Part shown: positions 26,189-35,343 of the stretch, one piece after another
How the letters are laid out: each line of letters begins with the position of its first letter
Numbering within the stretch: position 1 is the stretch's first letter
DNA from: JAAXHH01 sp965225915
GTDB taxonomy: Bacteria > JAAXHH01
Direction: 5' to 3'
NCBI GenBank assembly: GCA_965225915.1
Contig: OZ245326.1
Span: forward strand, 3,348,001-3,412,000
DNA length: 64,000 nt
The notes under the pieces: model-generated
The model's database searches: none
What the model saw: only the letters and a program-made list of their open reading frames with translations
What the model was told of the DNA's origin: nothing
Made by a program: the position numbers and the translations under genes

Positions 26189-26218
26189 ACAATAATGATG
26201 GCCCGGATAGGCCGTCAA
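26189..26218 (-). promoter_or_regulatory. promoter of the sigma factor gene
   Basis: On the minus strand, TTGACG (26218-26213), an 18-bp spacer and TATTGT (26194-26189) lie about 140 bp upstream of the sigma factor start. The match is good at -35 and moderate at -10. Confidence 0.45.
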
Positions 26219-26256
26219 GTTATTTCTAGGCGAAATGTGCTGTTAAAAAAACAAGC

Positions 26257-27969
26257 TTAAAACACACGTTTCTCGACGTTGTTTCCGATGTAGATATCCA
26301 TCATGGTGGTCCGGTTGCCCCAGAAAAGGTCCTGTCCCCAGGCATTGGGCTCGAGACCCTTGAACCAGGGCTTGCGAAGGTCCAGCACGTGGGTGTGATA
26401 GATGAAAACGCCGCCAACGTCCTCGACGAGGATACGCTCCGCCTCGGCGTAGTACTGCATGCGTTGCGCGTGGTCGAGCGTCGTGCCACCGGCTTCCAGC
26501 AACCGGTCGAAGGCATCGTTTTTCCAGTCGTGCCGTCCGTGGCCGACCGGCTGGGAATGCCACACCTGGGACAGCATGTTGTCGGGATCGGGATAGTCGT
26601 ACTGGTAGGGAATCAGGCCGAATGGTATGGTATACTGGTACATGTTGTCCATGTACAGTCCGATTTCCTGGTTCCTGATCTCGACGCGTATGCCCAGGTT
26701 ATCCTTCAGCATGCCCTGGATCGCCTGGGCGATCGACATCTGGGACGAATCCGCCTGCCGTAGCCAGAATTGAATGGGAGGCAGGCCCCTTCCGCCCGGA
26801 TAGCCGGCTTCCTCCAGCAGACGCTGCGCCTCGGGTGGATCGTAGCGCTGGATGTCCTTCAGTCGATCACCCGTGTAACCGGGGAAGTTGGGAGGAAGCA
26901 TCGTATAGGCCGGCGTGCCGTGTCCCTGCAGGATGACCCGGCAGATGGTCTCCCGGTCGATGCCGTGGCTGACGGCCCGCCGAATCCGTACGTCGTTGAA
27001 GGGGGGAACCATGGTCTGAAAAAAGAGGTACCAGGTCTGGAAATGGGGATTGGAGGTCAATTCCCGGCCCAGCTCCGGATTACTGTCGATTTCGCCCAGG
27101 TACTGGGCAAAGATGCCCTGCAGATCGACCTCGTTGTTTTCGTAGGGCGCGATGCCGGGGTGCGTGCCGGCGATGATGAACTTCAATTTGATCTTTTCCA
27201 GGTACCCCGGGTAGGACCCGTTGTAGTAGGGATTCAATTTATAAGAGATGTACCGGTCCGTGACCCATTCGTCGAGCATATAGCTGTAGTTGCTGACCAT
27301 GTTTCCCGGTTCGGTCCATCGGCGGCCGTGCTTTTGAACCTGCCATGGGGGTACGGGCGCCGCGGAATTGTACGCCATGATGTGGGGAAGGTAGGGGCAG
27401 GGGGCCTCGGCCTCGATTTCGAGGGTCAGATCGTCGATGGCGCGCACGCCCACCAGGTCGGGATCGGCTATCTTACCGTGATTAAAGTCCCGCGCGTTCT
27501 TGATATTGTAGAAGAGAAAGGAGAAAACGTTGCCTTCATCCGGATCCAGGAAACGCTTGAAGGTGTATTCGAAATCGTGGGCGGTCACCGCCCTGCCGTC
27601 GCTCCACCGGGCGCCTTCCCTGAGATAAAACGTCCAGATGCGCCCGTCCGCGGAAGGTTCCCACCGGTCGGCGGCGCCGGGCCGAAGCACGTCGTCGGCG
27701 TCAAACATGGTAAGTCGCTCGAACAGATAGGGATCCGCGCCCTTGACGCCGTAATTGTCCATGCTCACATCCAGCGTCTTGGGCTCTTCGATGAAATACA
27801 TCAGGACCTGTTCGTGCAGGGGGGCGGCGTCGGAGGGCAACTGTCGCCCCAGGCTGTTGACAACGGGGCCTTCCGCGGTTTGGACCGCGGTTCCTTCGTC
27901 GCTGCCGCAACCGGTCGCGAACAGCAGGACAAGCAGGAGGGACCGGACCGGAGTGGATGGAAAGGGCAT
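26257..27969 (-). CDS. peptide/oligopeptide ABC transporter substrate-binding lipoprotein
   Basis: A 570-residue binding protein of the OppA/DppA (SBP_bac_5) family. The signal peptide ends at a lipobox with Cys21 (FATGC), so it is a lipid-anchored periplasmic protein. Family blocks include WTFYLREGARWSDGRAVTAHDF, RRAVSHGIDRETIC, and RLLEEAGYPGG. No opp permease or ATPase genes are adjacent, so the transporter partners must be elsewhere. It is transcribed alone from a promoter at 28103-28131. Confidence 0.9.
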   Translation of the reverse strand: MPFPSTPVRSLLLVLLFATGCGSDEGTAVQTAEGPVVNSLGRQLPSDAAPLHEQVLMYFIEEPKTLDVSMDNYGVKGADPYLFERLTMFDADDVLRPGAADRWEPSADGRIWTFYLREGARWSDGRAVTAHDFEYTFKRFLDPDEGNVFSFLFYNIKNARDFNHGKIADPDLVGVRAIDDLTLEIEAEAPCPYLPHIMAYNSAAPVPPWQVQKHGRRWTEPGNMVSNYSYMLDEWVTDRYISYKLNPYYNGSYPGYLEKIKLKFIIAGTHPGIAPYENNEVDLQGIFAQYLGEIDSNPELGRELTSNPHFQTWYLFFQTMVPPFNDVRIRRAVSHGIDRETICRVILQGHGTPAYTMLPPNFPGYTGDRLKDIQRYDPPEAQRLLEEAGYPGGRGLPPIQFWLRQADSSQMSIAQAIQGMLKDNLGIRVEIRNQEIGLYMDNMYQYTIPFGLIPYQYDYPDPDNMLSQVWHSQPVGHGRHDWKNDAFDRLLEAGGTTLDHAQRMQYYAEAERILVEDVGGVFIYHTHVLDLRKPWFKGLEPNAWGQDLFWGNRTTMMDIYIGNNVEKRVF

Positions 27970-28102
27970 CGAACGCGCTTCCTTCGCTCAAGTGTCGTTC
28001 GAACGTCGTCCATGACCGTACGCGGTTTGTTCACCGGCGCACGATCAATCAAACGAAAGCTCTGTTTTTAAAAGGGGTCGGTAACTTTCGGATGTTTTCC
28101 GT

Positions 28103-28131
28103 ATTATGGCCTCGCACCAAACAAGGGTCAA
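28103..28131 (-). promoter_or_regulatory. promoter of the peptide-binding protein gene
   Basis: On the minus strand, TTGACC (28131-28126), a 17-bp spacer and CATAAT (28108-28103) each match five of six consensus bases. The leader to the start codon at 27969 is about 125 nt. Confidence 0.6.
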
Positions 28132-28164
28132 TAGAAAAGAGGGTTTTGTCCGGACGGGCGATTC

Positions 28165-28193
28165 TTGACATCGGCGAAGCGGAGGCATAGGTT
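28165..28193 (+). promoter_or_regulatory. promoter of the amino acid permease gene
   Basis: A perfect TTGACA (28165-28170) is followed by a 17-bp spacer and TAGGTT (28188-28193). It lies 37 bp upstream of the permease start. The -10 box is weak (three to four matches). Confidence 0.45.
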
Positions 28194-28229
28194 GAGTGCG
28201 CCCTCATCACTCAACCGGAAGATCCAACC

Positions 28230-29570
28230 ATGTCCGAATCATCCCCGGGACCGGAACGTCCCACGCTTCGCAGGTCCCTTGGGCTGTTCGACGGCATCAC
28301 CATACTCGTCGGCATCACCATCGGGGCCGGAATCTTCTCGGCGCCCCAGATCATCGCCGGATTCACCGAGTCTTTCACACCCATCCTCTGGTTATGGATC
28401 GTGGGCGGCGCCTTCATATTCATGGGCGGTCTGGTCTACGCGGAGCTGGGCAGCCGGCTGCCGGAAACCGGTGGGGAATACATGTATATCAGCCGCGCCT
28501 TCGGGCCCTTCGCCGGGTTCATGTTCGGCTGGTCCCAGTTGTTCATCATCCGCACCAGCCCGCTCGCGGGACTGGCAATCGTGACGATCAACTATCTGAC
28601 CTATTTCATCGATCTGTCGCGGACCGAGCAGATCGCCGCCGCCCTGGTCATCATCCTGGTCCTCACCGTGCTGAATTACGTGGGCGTGCACCGGGCGGGC
28701 TTTTACCAGCGCCTGTCCACGGTACTCAAGGTCGCTGGCCTGTTGCTCCTCGTGGTGCTTGGATTCTCCCTCGACTACGGCGGGGATAACCTGCTGGATA
28801 CCACCGCGGCGGCAACCGGCACGCTCGGTCCGGTCGGCAACATCGTCGCCGCGGCCATGATGGTGGTATTCGCCTACATGGGATTCGAACGCGTCGGCTA
28901 CTCGGCGGGAGAAATGAAGGATCCACGGCGCACCATACCCCTGACCATGTTCCTGGGCATCTCGGTGATCGTAGTGATCTATGTCCTGGCGAACCTGCTC
29001 TACCATCAGACCCTGGGGATGGAAGGCGTCCGGACGAGCAACATCGTGGCTTCGGACACGGCCGTCCTTTTACTCGGACCCGTAGGCGCCGGATTCATCG
29101 CCCTCACCGTCATGATCTCCACGACCGGCAGCATGAACGGAACCTTCATGACCGCGACGAGGGTCTATTACGCCATGGCCCGAGACGGGTTGTTTTTCAA
29201 ATGGCTCGACTACATCCACCCCGTGTACCGCACGCCTTCGCGGGCCATTGTCGCACATGCCGTCTGGGGATCGTTCATACTCCTGTTCAGGGGAACTTTC
29301 GAGACCATCATGGCGGGCATGGTATTCGCGGTACTCATCTTCTTCGCGGCCAATACCCTGGCCCTTTTCAAGCTGCGCAGGAAGGGTATCGGCGGCAGTG
29401 GCGGTTATCGGGTGCCGCTGTATCCGTGGACGCCGGCCCTCTTTCTGACCGGCATCGTCGCGCTCGTTCTCCTGCGCGCCACCTTCGAATGGTACAATTC
29501 CCTCGTCGACCTCGCCTTCATCGTTACGGGTCTGCCGTTCTGGATCATCTGGCGGAAGACACGGGGTTAG
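28230..29570 (+). CDS. APC family amino acid permease
   Basis: A 446-residue inner-membrane transporter with about 12 predicted helices. The APC-family opening GITIGAGIFSAPQIIAG (unwound helix 1), GGEYMYISRAFGPFAGF and the conserved MVVFAYMGFERVGYSAGEMKDP are present. It resembles LAT-type and other amino acid/polyamine exchangers. The substrate is not set by the sequence. It is a single gene divergent from the peptide-binding protein. Confidence 0.9.
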   Translation: MSESSPGPERPTLRRSLGLFDGITILVGITIGAGIFSAPQIIAGFTESFTPILWLWIVGGAFIFMGGLVYAELGSRLPETGGEYMYISRAFGPFAGFMFGWSQLFIIRTSPLAGLAIVTINYLTYFIDLSRTEQIAAALVIILVLTVLNYVGVHRAGFYQRLSTVLKVAGLLLLVVLGFSLDYGGDNLLDTTAAATGTLGPVGNIVAAAMMVVFAYMGFERVGYSAGEMKDPRRTIPLTMFLGISVIVVIYVLANLLYHQTLGMEGVRTSNIVASDTAVLLLGPVGAGFIALTVMISTTGSMNGTFMTATRVYYAMARDGLFFKWLDYIHPVYRTPSRAIVAHAVWGSFILLFRGTFETIMAGMVFAVLIFFAANTLALFKLRRKGIGGSGGYRVPLYPWTPALFLTGIVALVLLRATFEWYNSLVDLAFIVTGLPFWIIWRKTRG

Positions 29571-29599
29571 TCAGGGGCCTTTCGGAGGTCAGTTTTCCC

Positions 29600-29628
29600 T
29601 TTACGGAAGCGCCCTTCCAGTGTATATT
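29600..29628 (+). promoter_or_regulatory. promoter of moaA
   Basis: TTTACG (29600-29605), a 17-bp spacer and TATATT (29623-29628) lie 67 bp before the moaA start. No molybdenum-cofactor riboswitch is evident in the short leader. Confidence 0.45.
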
Positions 29629-29694
29629 AAACTGCCTAAATCAAGCGTATTTACTCTTTGAACCTTACGTTGCCACCTGGCCTCGAGGTCTCCC

Positions 29695-30687
29695 ATGAGT
29701 TATCAGCTGACGGACAGTTTCGGCAGAACGATCAACAACCTGCGGGTGTCGGTAACGGATCAGTGCAATTTCCGCTGTATCTACTGCATGCCCGAAGTAG
29801 GGATGATCTTTCAACCCAGGGAAGAGATCCTGACCTTCGAGGAAATCACCCGTTTCGTCAGGATCGCCACCGGTCTCGGCATCTCCAAGGTGCGGCTGAC
29901 CGGCGGGGAACCCACCGTGCGTAAGGACCTGCCGGTTCTCGTTGGCATGCTTTCGCAGATACCCGGCGTTCAGGACATGGCCATGACGACCAACGGCTTC
30001 CTGCTCAGGAAGATGGCCCGGGACCTGCACGAGGCGGGACTGCCCCGGATCAACGTCAGCCTGGATACGCTGGACGAAGAGAAGTTCATTCAGATGACCC
30101 GTCGCGACGTCCTGCACAAGGTTCTCGACGGGCTTGAAGAAGCGACCCGGTATTTTCAGCTTCCGATCAAGATCAACGTGGTCGCCATGAAGGGATACAC
30201 CGAAGACGAGTTGCTGGACTTCGCGAAAATGGCGCGGACGGGACCCTTCCAGGTGCGTTTCATCGAATTCATGCCCCTCGATGCCGACCGATCCTGGACC
30301 AGGGACCAGGTGCTGGATGGCGCCGAAATCATCGAACGGATCAATGATAAGTGGCCGCTCGATGCGGTGAAGCGGCCCAACCAGAGAGAACCTGCCGACC
30401 TGTTCCGCTTTCGTGACGGTAAGGGCGAGATCGGACTCATCGCCTCCGTCAGCGAACCCTTTTGCGGCAGTTGCAACCGCATTCGCATCACGGCGGACGG
30501 CAAGATGCGCACCTGCCTGTTCTCGATCAACGAGACCGATATAAAAGCGATGTTGCGTGGCGGCGCGACGGACGCGGAAATCGCAACGACGATCATCGAA
30601 GCGGTGAGCCACAAGGAACCGGGGCACCACATCAACGAACCGGATTTCGTCCAGCCGGAACGGACCATGTCCTCCATCGGCGGATAG
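29695..30687 (+). CDS. moaA: GTP 3',8-cyclase (molybdenum cofactor biosynthesis)
   Basis: A 330-residue radical-SAM enzyme for the first step of molybdopterin synthesis. The N-terminal iron-sulfur motif is Cys24, Cys28 and Cys31 (CNFRCIYC). VRLTGGEPTVRKDL follows. The C-terminal second cluster is visible in EPFCGSCNRIRITADGK with a following Cys in RTCLFS. The C-terminal end lacks the usual GG tail. MoaC, MoaD/E and MoeA are not in the window. A terminator follows at 30711. Confidence 0.95.
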   Translation: MSYQLTDSFGRTINNLRVSVTDQCNFRCIYCMPEVGMIFQPREEILTFEEITRFVRIATGLGISKVRLTGGEPTVRKDLPVLVGMLSQIPGVQDMAMTTNGFLLRKMARDLHEAGLPRINVSLDTLDEEKFIQMTRRDVLHKVLDGLEEATRYFQLPIKINVVAMKGYTEDELLDFAKMARTGPFQVRFIEFMPLDADRSWTRDQVLDGAEIIERINDKWPLDAVKRPNQREPADLFRFRDGKGEIGLIASVSEPFCGSCNRIRITADGKMRTCLFSINETDIKAMLRGGATDAEIATTIIEAVSHKEPGHHINEPDFVQPERTMSSIGG

Positions 30688-30710
30688 CAGCCGGATTGAA
30701 CCTGTACGTT

Positions 30711-30749
30711 CGGGCGCGTCTTGATGTTCTGCGCGCCCGTTGATTTTTT
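30711..30749 (+). terminator. rho-independent terminator between moaA and the MoeB-type gene
   Basis: CGGGCGCG (30711-30718) pairs with CGCGCCCG (30732-30739) across a 13-nt loop and is followed by a T-rich run at 30740-30749. The 8-bp GC stem is perfect. It may separate moaA from the downstream gene or act as a partial attenuator. Confidence 0.75.
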
Positions 30750-30773
30750 AACCAAAGTCTGCAGGAGATCATC

Positions 30774-31955
30774 ATGAGTCAGCGGTTGTCATCTCAGGAA
30801 CTCCTCGCCCTGGTCAAGGGTGAAGTCAAAGAGATGTCCATGGAAGAACTCAAGGAGAAGGTGGACCGGAACGACGACATGGTCCTTATCGACGTGCGCG
30901 AACAGGACGAAGTCGACCAGGGGGTCATCGTTGGGGCGACCCATATTCCGAGAGGCTTTCTCGAACTCAGAATCGAAAACACCGAAAGCGACCGGGACAA
31001 AGAGATCGTGCTGTATTGCGCGGGTGGAAACCGCTCGGCGCTGGCGGCACAGTCCCTCGAGGCGATGGGTTATACCAACGTCATCTCCATGCGGGAGGGA
31101 TATACCGGATGGCGGGACGCTGGCCTGCCCGTGGTCCAGGAACGGGCCCTGAACAAGGAAGAACGCCTGCGTTATTCGCGGCACCTGATCGTGCCGGAGA
31201 TCGGAGAAAAGGGACAGGTGAAGATCCTCGAATCGCGGGTTCTGCTGGTGGGTACGGGGGGACTGGGTTCCCCGTCGGCCTACTATCTCGCGGCCGCCGG
31301 GGTGGGCACCATCGGCCTCATCGACTTCGACGTGGTAGACGTAACCAACCTGCAGCGGCAGATCATCCATGGAACCTCGGATATCGGCCGGCCCAAGGTG
31401 GTTTCCGCGCAGGAAACGATCAACGACCTGAATCCCGACTGCAACGTGATCCTCCATGAAACCCGGCTCATGGCCGACAACATCATGGACATCATCAAGG
31501 ATTACGATATCATCATCGACGGATGCGACAACTTCCCCACGCGGTACCTGGTCAACGACGCCTGCGTGCTGGCCGGCAAGCCGAACGTGCACGGCAGTAT
31601 TTACCAGTTCGACGGTTACGCCACGGTGTTTCATCCGGGCGAAGGACCTTGTTACCGGTGCCTCTATCCGGAACCACCGCCACCGGGCGCCGTGCCCAGT
31701 TGCGACGAGGCGGGCGTGCTCGGCGTGCTTCCCGGTACTGTGGGACTCATCCAGGCTACCGAAGCCCTCAAGCTCATACTCGGCAAGGGCGATTCCCTCA
31801 TTGGACGGATACTGATGTACGACGCGCTGGACATGACGTTCCAGACTTTCAACGTCCAGAAGGATCCTTCCTGTCCATTGTGTGGCGAAAACCCCACGGT
31901 TACCGAGTTAATCGATTACGAAGCGTTTTGCGGCTTCGCGCCGGCCGCCGGTTGA
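30774..31955 (+). CDS. moeB: rhodanese-ThiF fusion, MoeB-type sulfur-carrier adenylyltransferase
   Basis: A 393-residue fusion. An N-terminal rhodanese domain (1-122) with Cys82 in LYCAGGNRSA is followed by a ThiF/MoeB/HesA adenylating domain (about 130-385). The latter has VGTGGLGSPSAYYLAAAG, the conserved DFDVVDVTNLQRQI, and two CxxC zinc pairs (CYRC and CPLC). It would adenylate the C-terminal glycine of a ubiquitin-like carrier (MoaD or ThiS) and pass sulfur from the rhodanese Cys. In eukaryotic MOCS3 the domains are in the opposite order. The ribosome site GCAGGAG is strong. Service to molybdopterin rather than thiamine or cysteine is inferred from moaA upstream. Confidence 0.88.
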   Translation: MSQRLSSQELLALVKGEVKEMSMEELKEKVDRNDDMVLIDVREQDEVDQGVIVGATHIPRGFLELRIENTESDRDKEIVLYCAGGNRSALAAQSLEAMGYTNVISMREGYTGWRDAGLPVVQERALNKEERLRYSRHLIVPEIGEKGQVKILESRVLLVGTGGLGSPSAYYLAAAGVGTIGLIDFDVVDVTNLQRQIIHGTSDIGRPKVVSAQETINDLNPDCNVILHETRLMADNIMDIIKDYDIIIDGCDNFPTRYLVNDACVLAGKPNVHGSIYQFDGYATVFHPGEGPCYRCLYPEPPPPGAVPSCDEAGVLGVLPGTVGLIQATEALKLILGKGDSLIGRILMYDALDMTFQTFNVQKDPSCPLCGENPTVTELIDYEAFCGFAPAAG

Positions 31956-32101
31956 CGGCGGGTTCGGTGCGTTGCCTCCCGACCGCACGAAAGCCCGGTC
32001 CGGCAAGCGGGTTTCAACCGGACGATCGCGTGGCTACGGGATATTCATGTTCGCTGATTTTCAAGTCTCCTTTATACGTTAAACCATAAGGAAAACTCAC
32101 C

Positions 32102-32992
32102 ATGGCGGAACGAATCGGTTTCATTGGCCTTGGTATCATGGGCGAGCCGATGTGTCGGAACCTGATGAAAGCGGGATATGCCTGCACCGTGTACACCCGG
32201 ACGAAATCAAGGGGCGAAAAGCTCCTTTCAGAAGGCGCGGTATGGGGGGATAGCCCGAAAGATACTGCAGCCAGGTCAGACGTGATCATCACCATCGTGA
32301 CCGATACCCCGGACGTGGAAAAGGTCATCCTCGGCGATGACGGCATCATCGACGGCATCCAGCCCGGTTCGGTGGTCATCGACATGAGCACAATCTCTCC
32401 CTCGGCCACGCGGGACATGGCCGCGGCCCTCAAGGACAAAGGGGCCGACATGCTGGACGCACCCGTCAGCGGAGGCGACACGGGAGCGATCGCCGGGACG
32501 CTTTCCATCATGGTGGGCGGCAGCCCGGAGGTTTTCGACCGGTGCCTGCCGATTTTCGAAGCCATGGGGAAGAGCATCAACCTGATCGGCGATCACGGCG
32601 CCGGACAGATGACCAAGCTCTGCAACCAGGTGGCGGTAAGCGTGACCAATCTCGCCATGGCGGAGGCGCTCATCCTGGCAGCCAAGGCCGGCCTGGACAT
32701 GGAGAAGATGCTCGCCGCGATCAGCGGAGGCGCCGCTGGATCCTGGCAGATGTCCAACCTCGCGCCGCGCATCATCAAGCGGGACTTTGACCCGGGATTC
32801 ATGGTTAAACTGCAGCAGAAGGACCTGCGGCTCGTGATGGGCGCCGCCTCGGAACTCGGCCTGGGATTACCCGGCGCGAGCCTGGCGCACCAGTTGTTCA
32901 ACAATATCGAAGCCGCCGGTGAGGGCGACGAGGGTACGCAGGCGCTGGTTAAGTCCCTGGAACGCATGGCCGGGGTCGAAGTACGCGGATAG
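32102..32992 (+). CDS. NAD(P)-dependent beta-hydroxyacid dehydrogenase (tartronate semialdehyde reductase / 3-hydroxyisobutyrate dehydrogenase family)
   Basis: A 296-residue two-domain enzyme. The N-terminal nucleotide motif is GFIGLGIMGEPMCRNL, the substrate-binding segment DAPVSGGDTGA is at 119-129, and the catalytic Lys172 is in GAGQMTKLCNQ. It matches the GarR/MmsB family, which interconverts hydroxyacids and semialdehydes. The cytochrome c gene follows after 21 nt. A methylmalonate-semialdehyde dehydrogenase lies far away at 59.5 kb, so a link to valine breakdown is only possible. Confidence 0.9.
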   Translation: MAERIGFIGLGIMGEPMCRNLMKAGYACTVYTRTKSRGEKLLSEGAVWGDSPKDTAARSDVIITIVTDTPDVEKVILGDDGIIDGIQPGSVVIDMSTISPSATRDMAAALKDKGADMLDAPVSGGDTGAIAGTLSIMVGGSPEVFDRCLPIFEAMGKSINLIGDHGAGQMTKLCNQVAVSVTNLAMAEALILAAKAGLDMEKMLAAISGGAAGSWQMSNLAPRIIKRDFDPGFMVKLQQKDLRLVMGAASELGLGLPGASLAHQLFNNIEAAGEGDEGTQALVKSLERMAGVEVRG

Positions 32993-33013
32993 GGATCGAT
33001 TCAAAGGAAATCG

Positions 33014-33487
33014 ATGCGTTTCAGCACGCTGGTGACCCTCTTCGGCGCCGGTGCGGTCCTGATGGCGGTCGCCGTGGTGTTCATGTACGGGACGGACGGT
33101 TCGGGCGAACCCAGAACGCCGGCCGATCACGGACGGAGACTCTTTCGCCTGCAGGGCTGTGCTTCTTGCCACGCTATTGGCGGAGGCATCTCTCGCGGTC
33201 CGGACCTGGCCGGGTTGATTCCCCGTCTCGCAGCCCGCATTTCCGATGAAGCTTACCGGAAAAACCTGGCGGAGCTGAGGGAGAGCCGTCCGGACATATA
33301 CCCTATCTTTGCCACGCAATACGAGGAGGTCCTGGGCGTGCAGGGCGAAGCCCGTATCCGGGCCTGGTTCGCCCGGCACCTCGACAATCCCCGGTTCGAT
33401 CATTACACGGGATTGATGCCGGCCTATGGTCACCTGACCGACGAGCAGGTGGAGCAGTTGACCGCATATATACTCACACTCAGGTAA
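33014..33487 (+). CDS. membrane-anchored mono-heme cytochrome c
   Basis: A 157-residue protein with one N-terminal hydrophobic anchor or signal (residues 4-25), a single heme site CASCH (Cys49, Cys52, His53), and a likely axial Met135 in GLMPAYGHL. It would act as a periplasmic electron carrier of class I type. The stretch between heme site and Met is longer than in small cytochromes. It sits between the hydroxyacid dehydrogenase and ilvD with no oxidase gene nearby. Confidence 0.85.
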   Translation: MRFSTLVTLFGAGAVLMAVAVVFMYGTDGSGEPRTPADHGRRLFRLQGCASCHAIGGGISRGPDLAGLIPRLAARISDEAYRKNLAELRESRPDIYPIFATQYEEVLGVQGEARIRAWFARHLDNPRFDHYTGLMPAYGHLTDEQVEQLTAYILTLR

Positions 33488-33568
33488 TACGTCTTTGCAC
33501 GACCGCCTTGCCAAGGGGTGGGAAAAACCAACGATAGCAGATCATCTATGCGGAACGGAGACCGAAAC

Positions 33569-35245
33569 ATGACCGACGATGCGAAAAGACGGAGCAGGAC
33601 CATCACGGATGGACCCTCGCGGGCCCCGGCCCGGGCCATGCTCAAGGCATCAGGATTTACCGACCGGGACCTGTCCCGGCCTATCATCGGGATCGCCAAC
33701 ACCTGGATCGAGATCGGACCCTGTACCTATCATCTTCGCGACCTGGCCGAGTACGTGAAGGAAGGGGTCCGGGCGGCCGGCGGGACCCCCATGGAGTTCA
33801 ATACCGTGTCCATTTCGGACGGAATCACCATGGGCAGCCAGGGCATGAAGGCCTCGCTGGTCAGTCGAGAGGTGATCGCCGACTCCATCGAGCTGGTCAC
33901 GATCGGGAACATGTTCGACGGCCTCATCGCCCTTTCAGGCTGCGACAAGACGATACCGGGCACGGTGATGGCGCTCGGAAGGACCAACGTGCCATCGCTG
34001 ATGCTTTACGGCGGTTCGATCATGCCGGGCAGTTTTCAACAGCACGACGTCACCATTCAGGACGTATTCGAAGCCGTTGGCGCCCATGCCTCGGGCAGGA
34101 TGAGTGATATCGAACTGAAAGACATGGAAGACCATGCCTGTCCCGGCGCCGGGGCGTGCGGAGGACAGTTCACGGCCAACACCATGGCCATCGCCTTTGA
34201 AATGCTGGGGATCTCGCCCATCGGAAGCGCGAGCGTGCCCGCCACCCACCCCGACAAGCCGGAGGTGGCCCGCGAGTGCGGACGGCAGGTCATGGAACTG
34301 GTGCGAAGGAATATCTGCCCCCGGGACATCATGACCCGGAACGCCTTTGAAAACGCCATTGCGGCGGTGCTCACCACCGGTGGATCGACCAACAGCGTGC
34401 TCCACCTCCTGGCCGTCGCCCAGGAGTCGGGTGTGGATCTGCAGATCGAGGATTTCGACCACATCAGCGAGAAGACCCCATTGCTCGCAGACTTGAAACC
34501 GGGTGGCCAGTTCGTCGCCAACGATCTGTTCGCCGCGGGCGGAAACCGGCTCGTCGCCCGGCGCATGCTGGAAGGCGGCATGCTCCACGAGGGCGAGATC
34601 ACCGTTACCGGGCGGACCATCGCCGAAGAAGCGGCGGACGCGTCCGAAACGCCGGGCCAGGTAGTCGTCCGCGAACTCGGTGATCCACTGAAGCCCACCG
34701 GAGGTTACGTGATCCTGAAGGGCAACCTGGCCTCCGAAGGTTGCGTCCTTAAGGTCGCGGGCCACGAGAAGACCCACCACCGCGGACCGGCCCGGGTCTT
34801 CGACTGCGAGGAAGACGCCATGGCGGAGGTAATGAACGGCGAGATCAGACCCAATGACGTGGTGGTCATCCGATACGAGGGACCGAAGGGCGGACCGGGC
34901 ATGCGGGAAATGCTGGCCGTCACGGGCGCGCTGGTCGGGACGGGCCTCGGAGATTCGGTGGCCCTCATGACCGACGGGCGCTTTTCGGGCGCCACCCACG
35001 GGTTCATGGTCGGACACGTAGCGCCCGAAGCCGCGGTCCGGGGTCCCATTGCCGCGCTGCGCGACGGCGATACCGTGGTTTTCGACGTGGCATCCCGACG
35101 CCTCGACGTGGAACTCTCCGACGAGGCCATCGCCGAAAGGCTCTCGGATTGGGCCGAGCCGAAATCCATGTTCGAAAGCGGAGTCATGACCAAGTACGCC
35201 CGCCTCGTATCCTCGGCCGCCACGGGAGCAGTTACAAGAGCCTGA
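33569..35245 (+). CDS. ilvD: dihydroxy-acid dehydratase
   Basis: A 558-residue iron-sulfur dehydratase of branched-chain amino acid and pantothenate synthesis. Cluster cysteines are Cys52 (IGPCTYH), Cys125 (SGCDKTIPG) and Cys197 (GACGGQFTANTM). The C-terminal part has MTDGRFSGATHGF and GHVAPEA. I chose the ATG at 33569, preceded by CGGAG at a good distance, over the upstream ATG at 33518. Related sugar-acid dehydratases share the fold, but sequence and length favour IlvD. Confidence 0.93.
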   Translation: MTDDAKRRSRTITDGPSRAPARAMLKASGFTDRDLSRPIIGIANTWIEIGPCTYHLRDLAEYVKEGVRAAGGTPMEFNTVSISDGITMGSQGMKASLVSREVIADSIELVTIGNMFDGLIALSGCDKTIPGTVMALGRTNVPSLMLYGGSIMPGSFQQHDVTIQDVFEAVGAHASGRMSDIELKDMEDHACPGAGACGGQFTANTMAIAFEMLGISPIGSASVPATHPDKPEVARECGRQVMELVRRNICPRDIMTRNAFENAIAAVLTTGGSTNSVLHLLAVAQESGVDLQIEDFDHISEKTPLLADLKPGGQFVANDLFAAGGNRLVARRMLEGGMLHEGEITVTGRTIAEEAADASETPGQVVVRELGDPLKPTGGYVILKGNLASEGCVLKVAGHEKTHHRGPARVFDCEEDAMAEVMNGEIRPNDVVVIRYEGPKGGPGMREMLAVTGALVGTGLGDSVALMTDGRFSGATHGFMVGHVAPEAAVRGPIAALRDGDTVVFDVASRRLDVELSDEAIAERLSDWAEPKSMFESGVMTKYARLVSSAATGAVTRA

Positions 35246-35343
35246 TTATGCGAGCCTGAAACTGAGGTTTGGATCCAGCATCAAGGTAAGGGTTGGCATG
35301 TTTACGCGGTGACGGTCAGCTCCGCCACCGCGGACGGATCCAG

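Noticed and set aside
26235..26256. A-run after the peptide-binding gene as a terminator
   Set aside because: There is a T-run on the minus strand but I could not form a convincing GC stem before it.
26770..28071. A 433-codon open frame on the plus strand opposite the peptide-binding protein gene
   Set aside because: It mirrors the binding protein, has no family pattern or ribosome site, and its composition follows the antisense of a GC-rich gene.
28880..28900. T-arm-like string (GGATTCGAAC) suggesting a tRNA
   Set aside because: It is inside the permease coding sequence and no acceptor or anticodon stem can be formed. A similar string at about 61910 in the DUF362 gene was rejected for the same reason.
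33935..35017. A 360-codon minus-strand open frame opposite ilvD
   Set aside because: Antisense shadow of ilvD, rich in His, Arg and Gly without any domain pattern.
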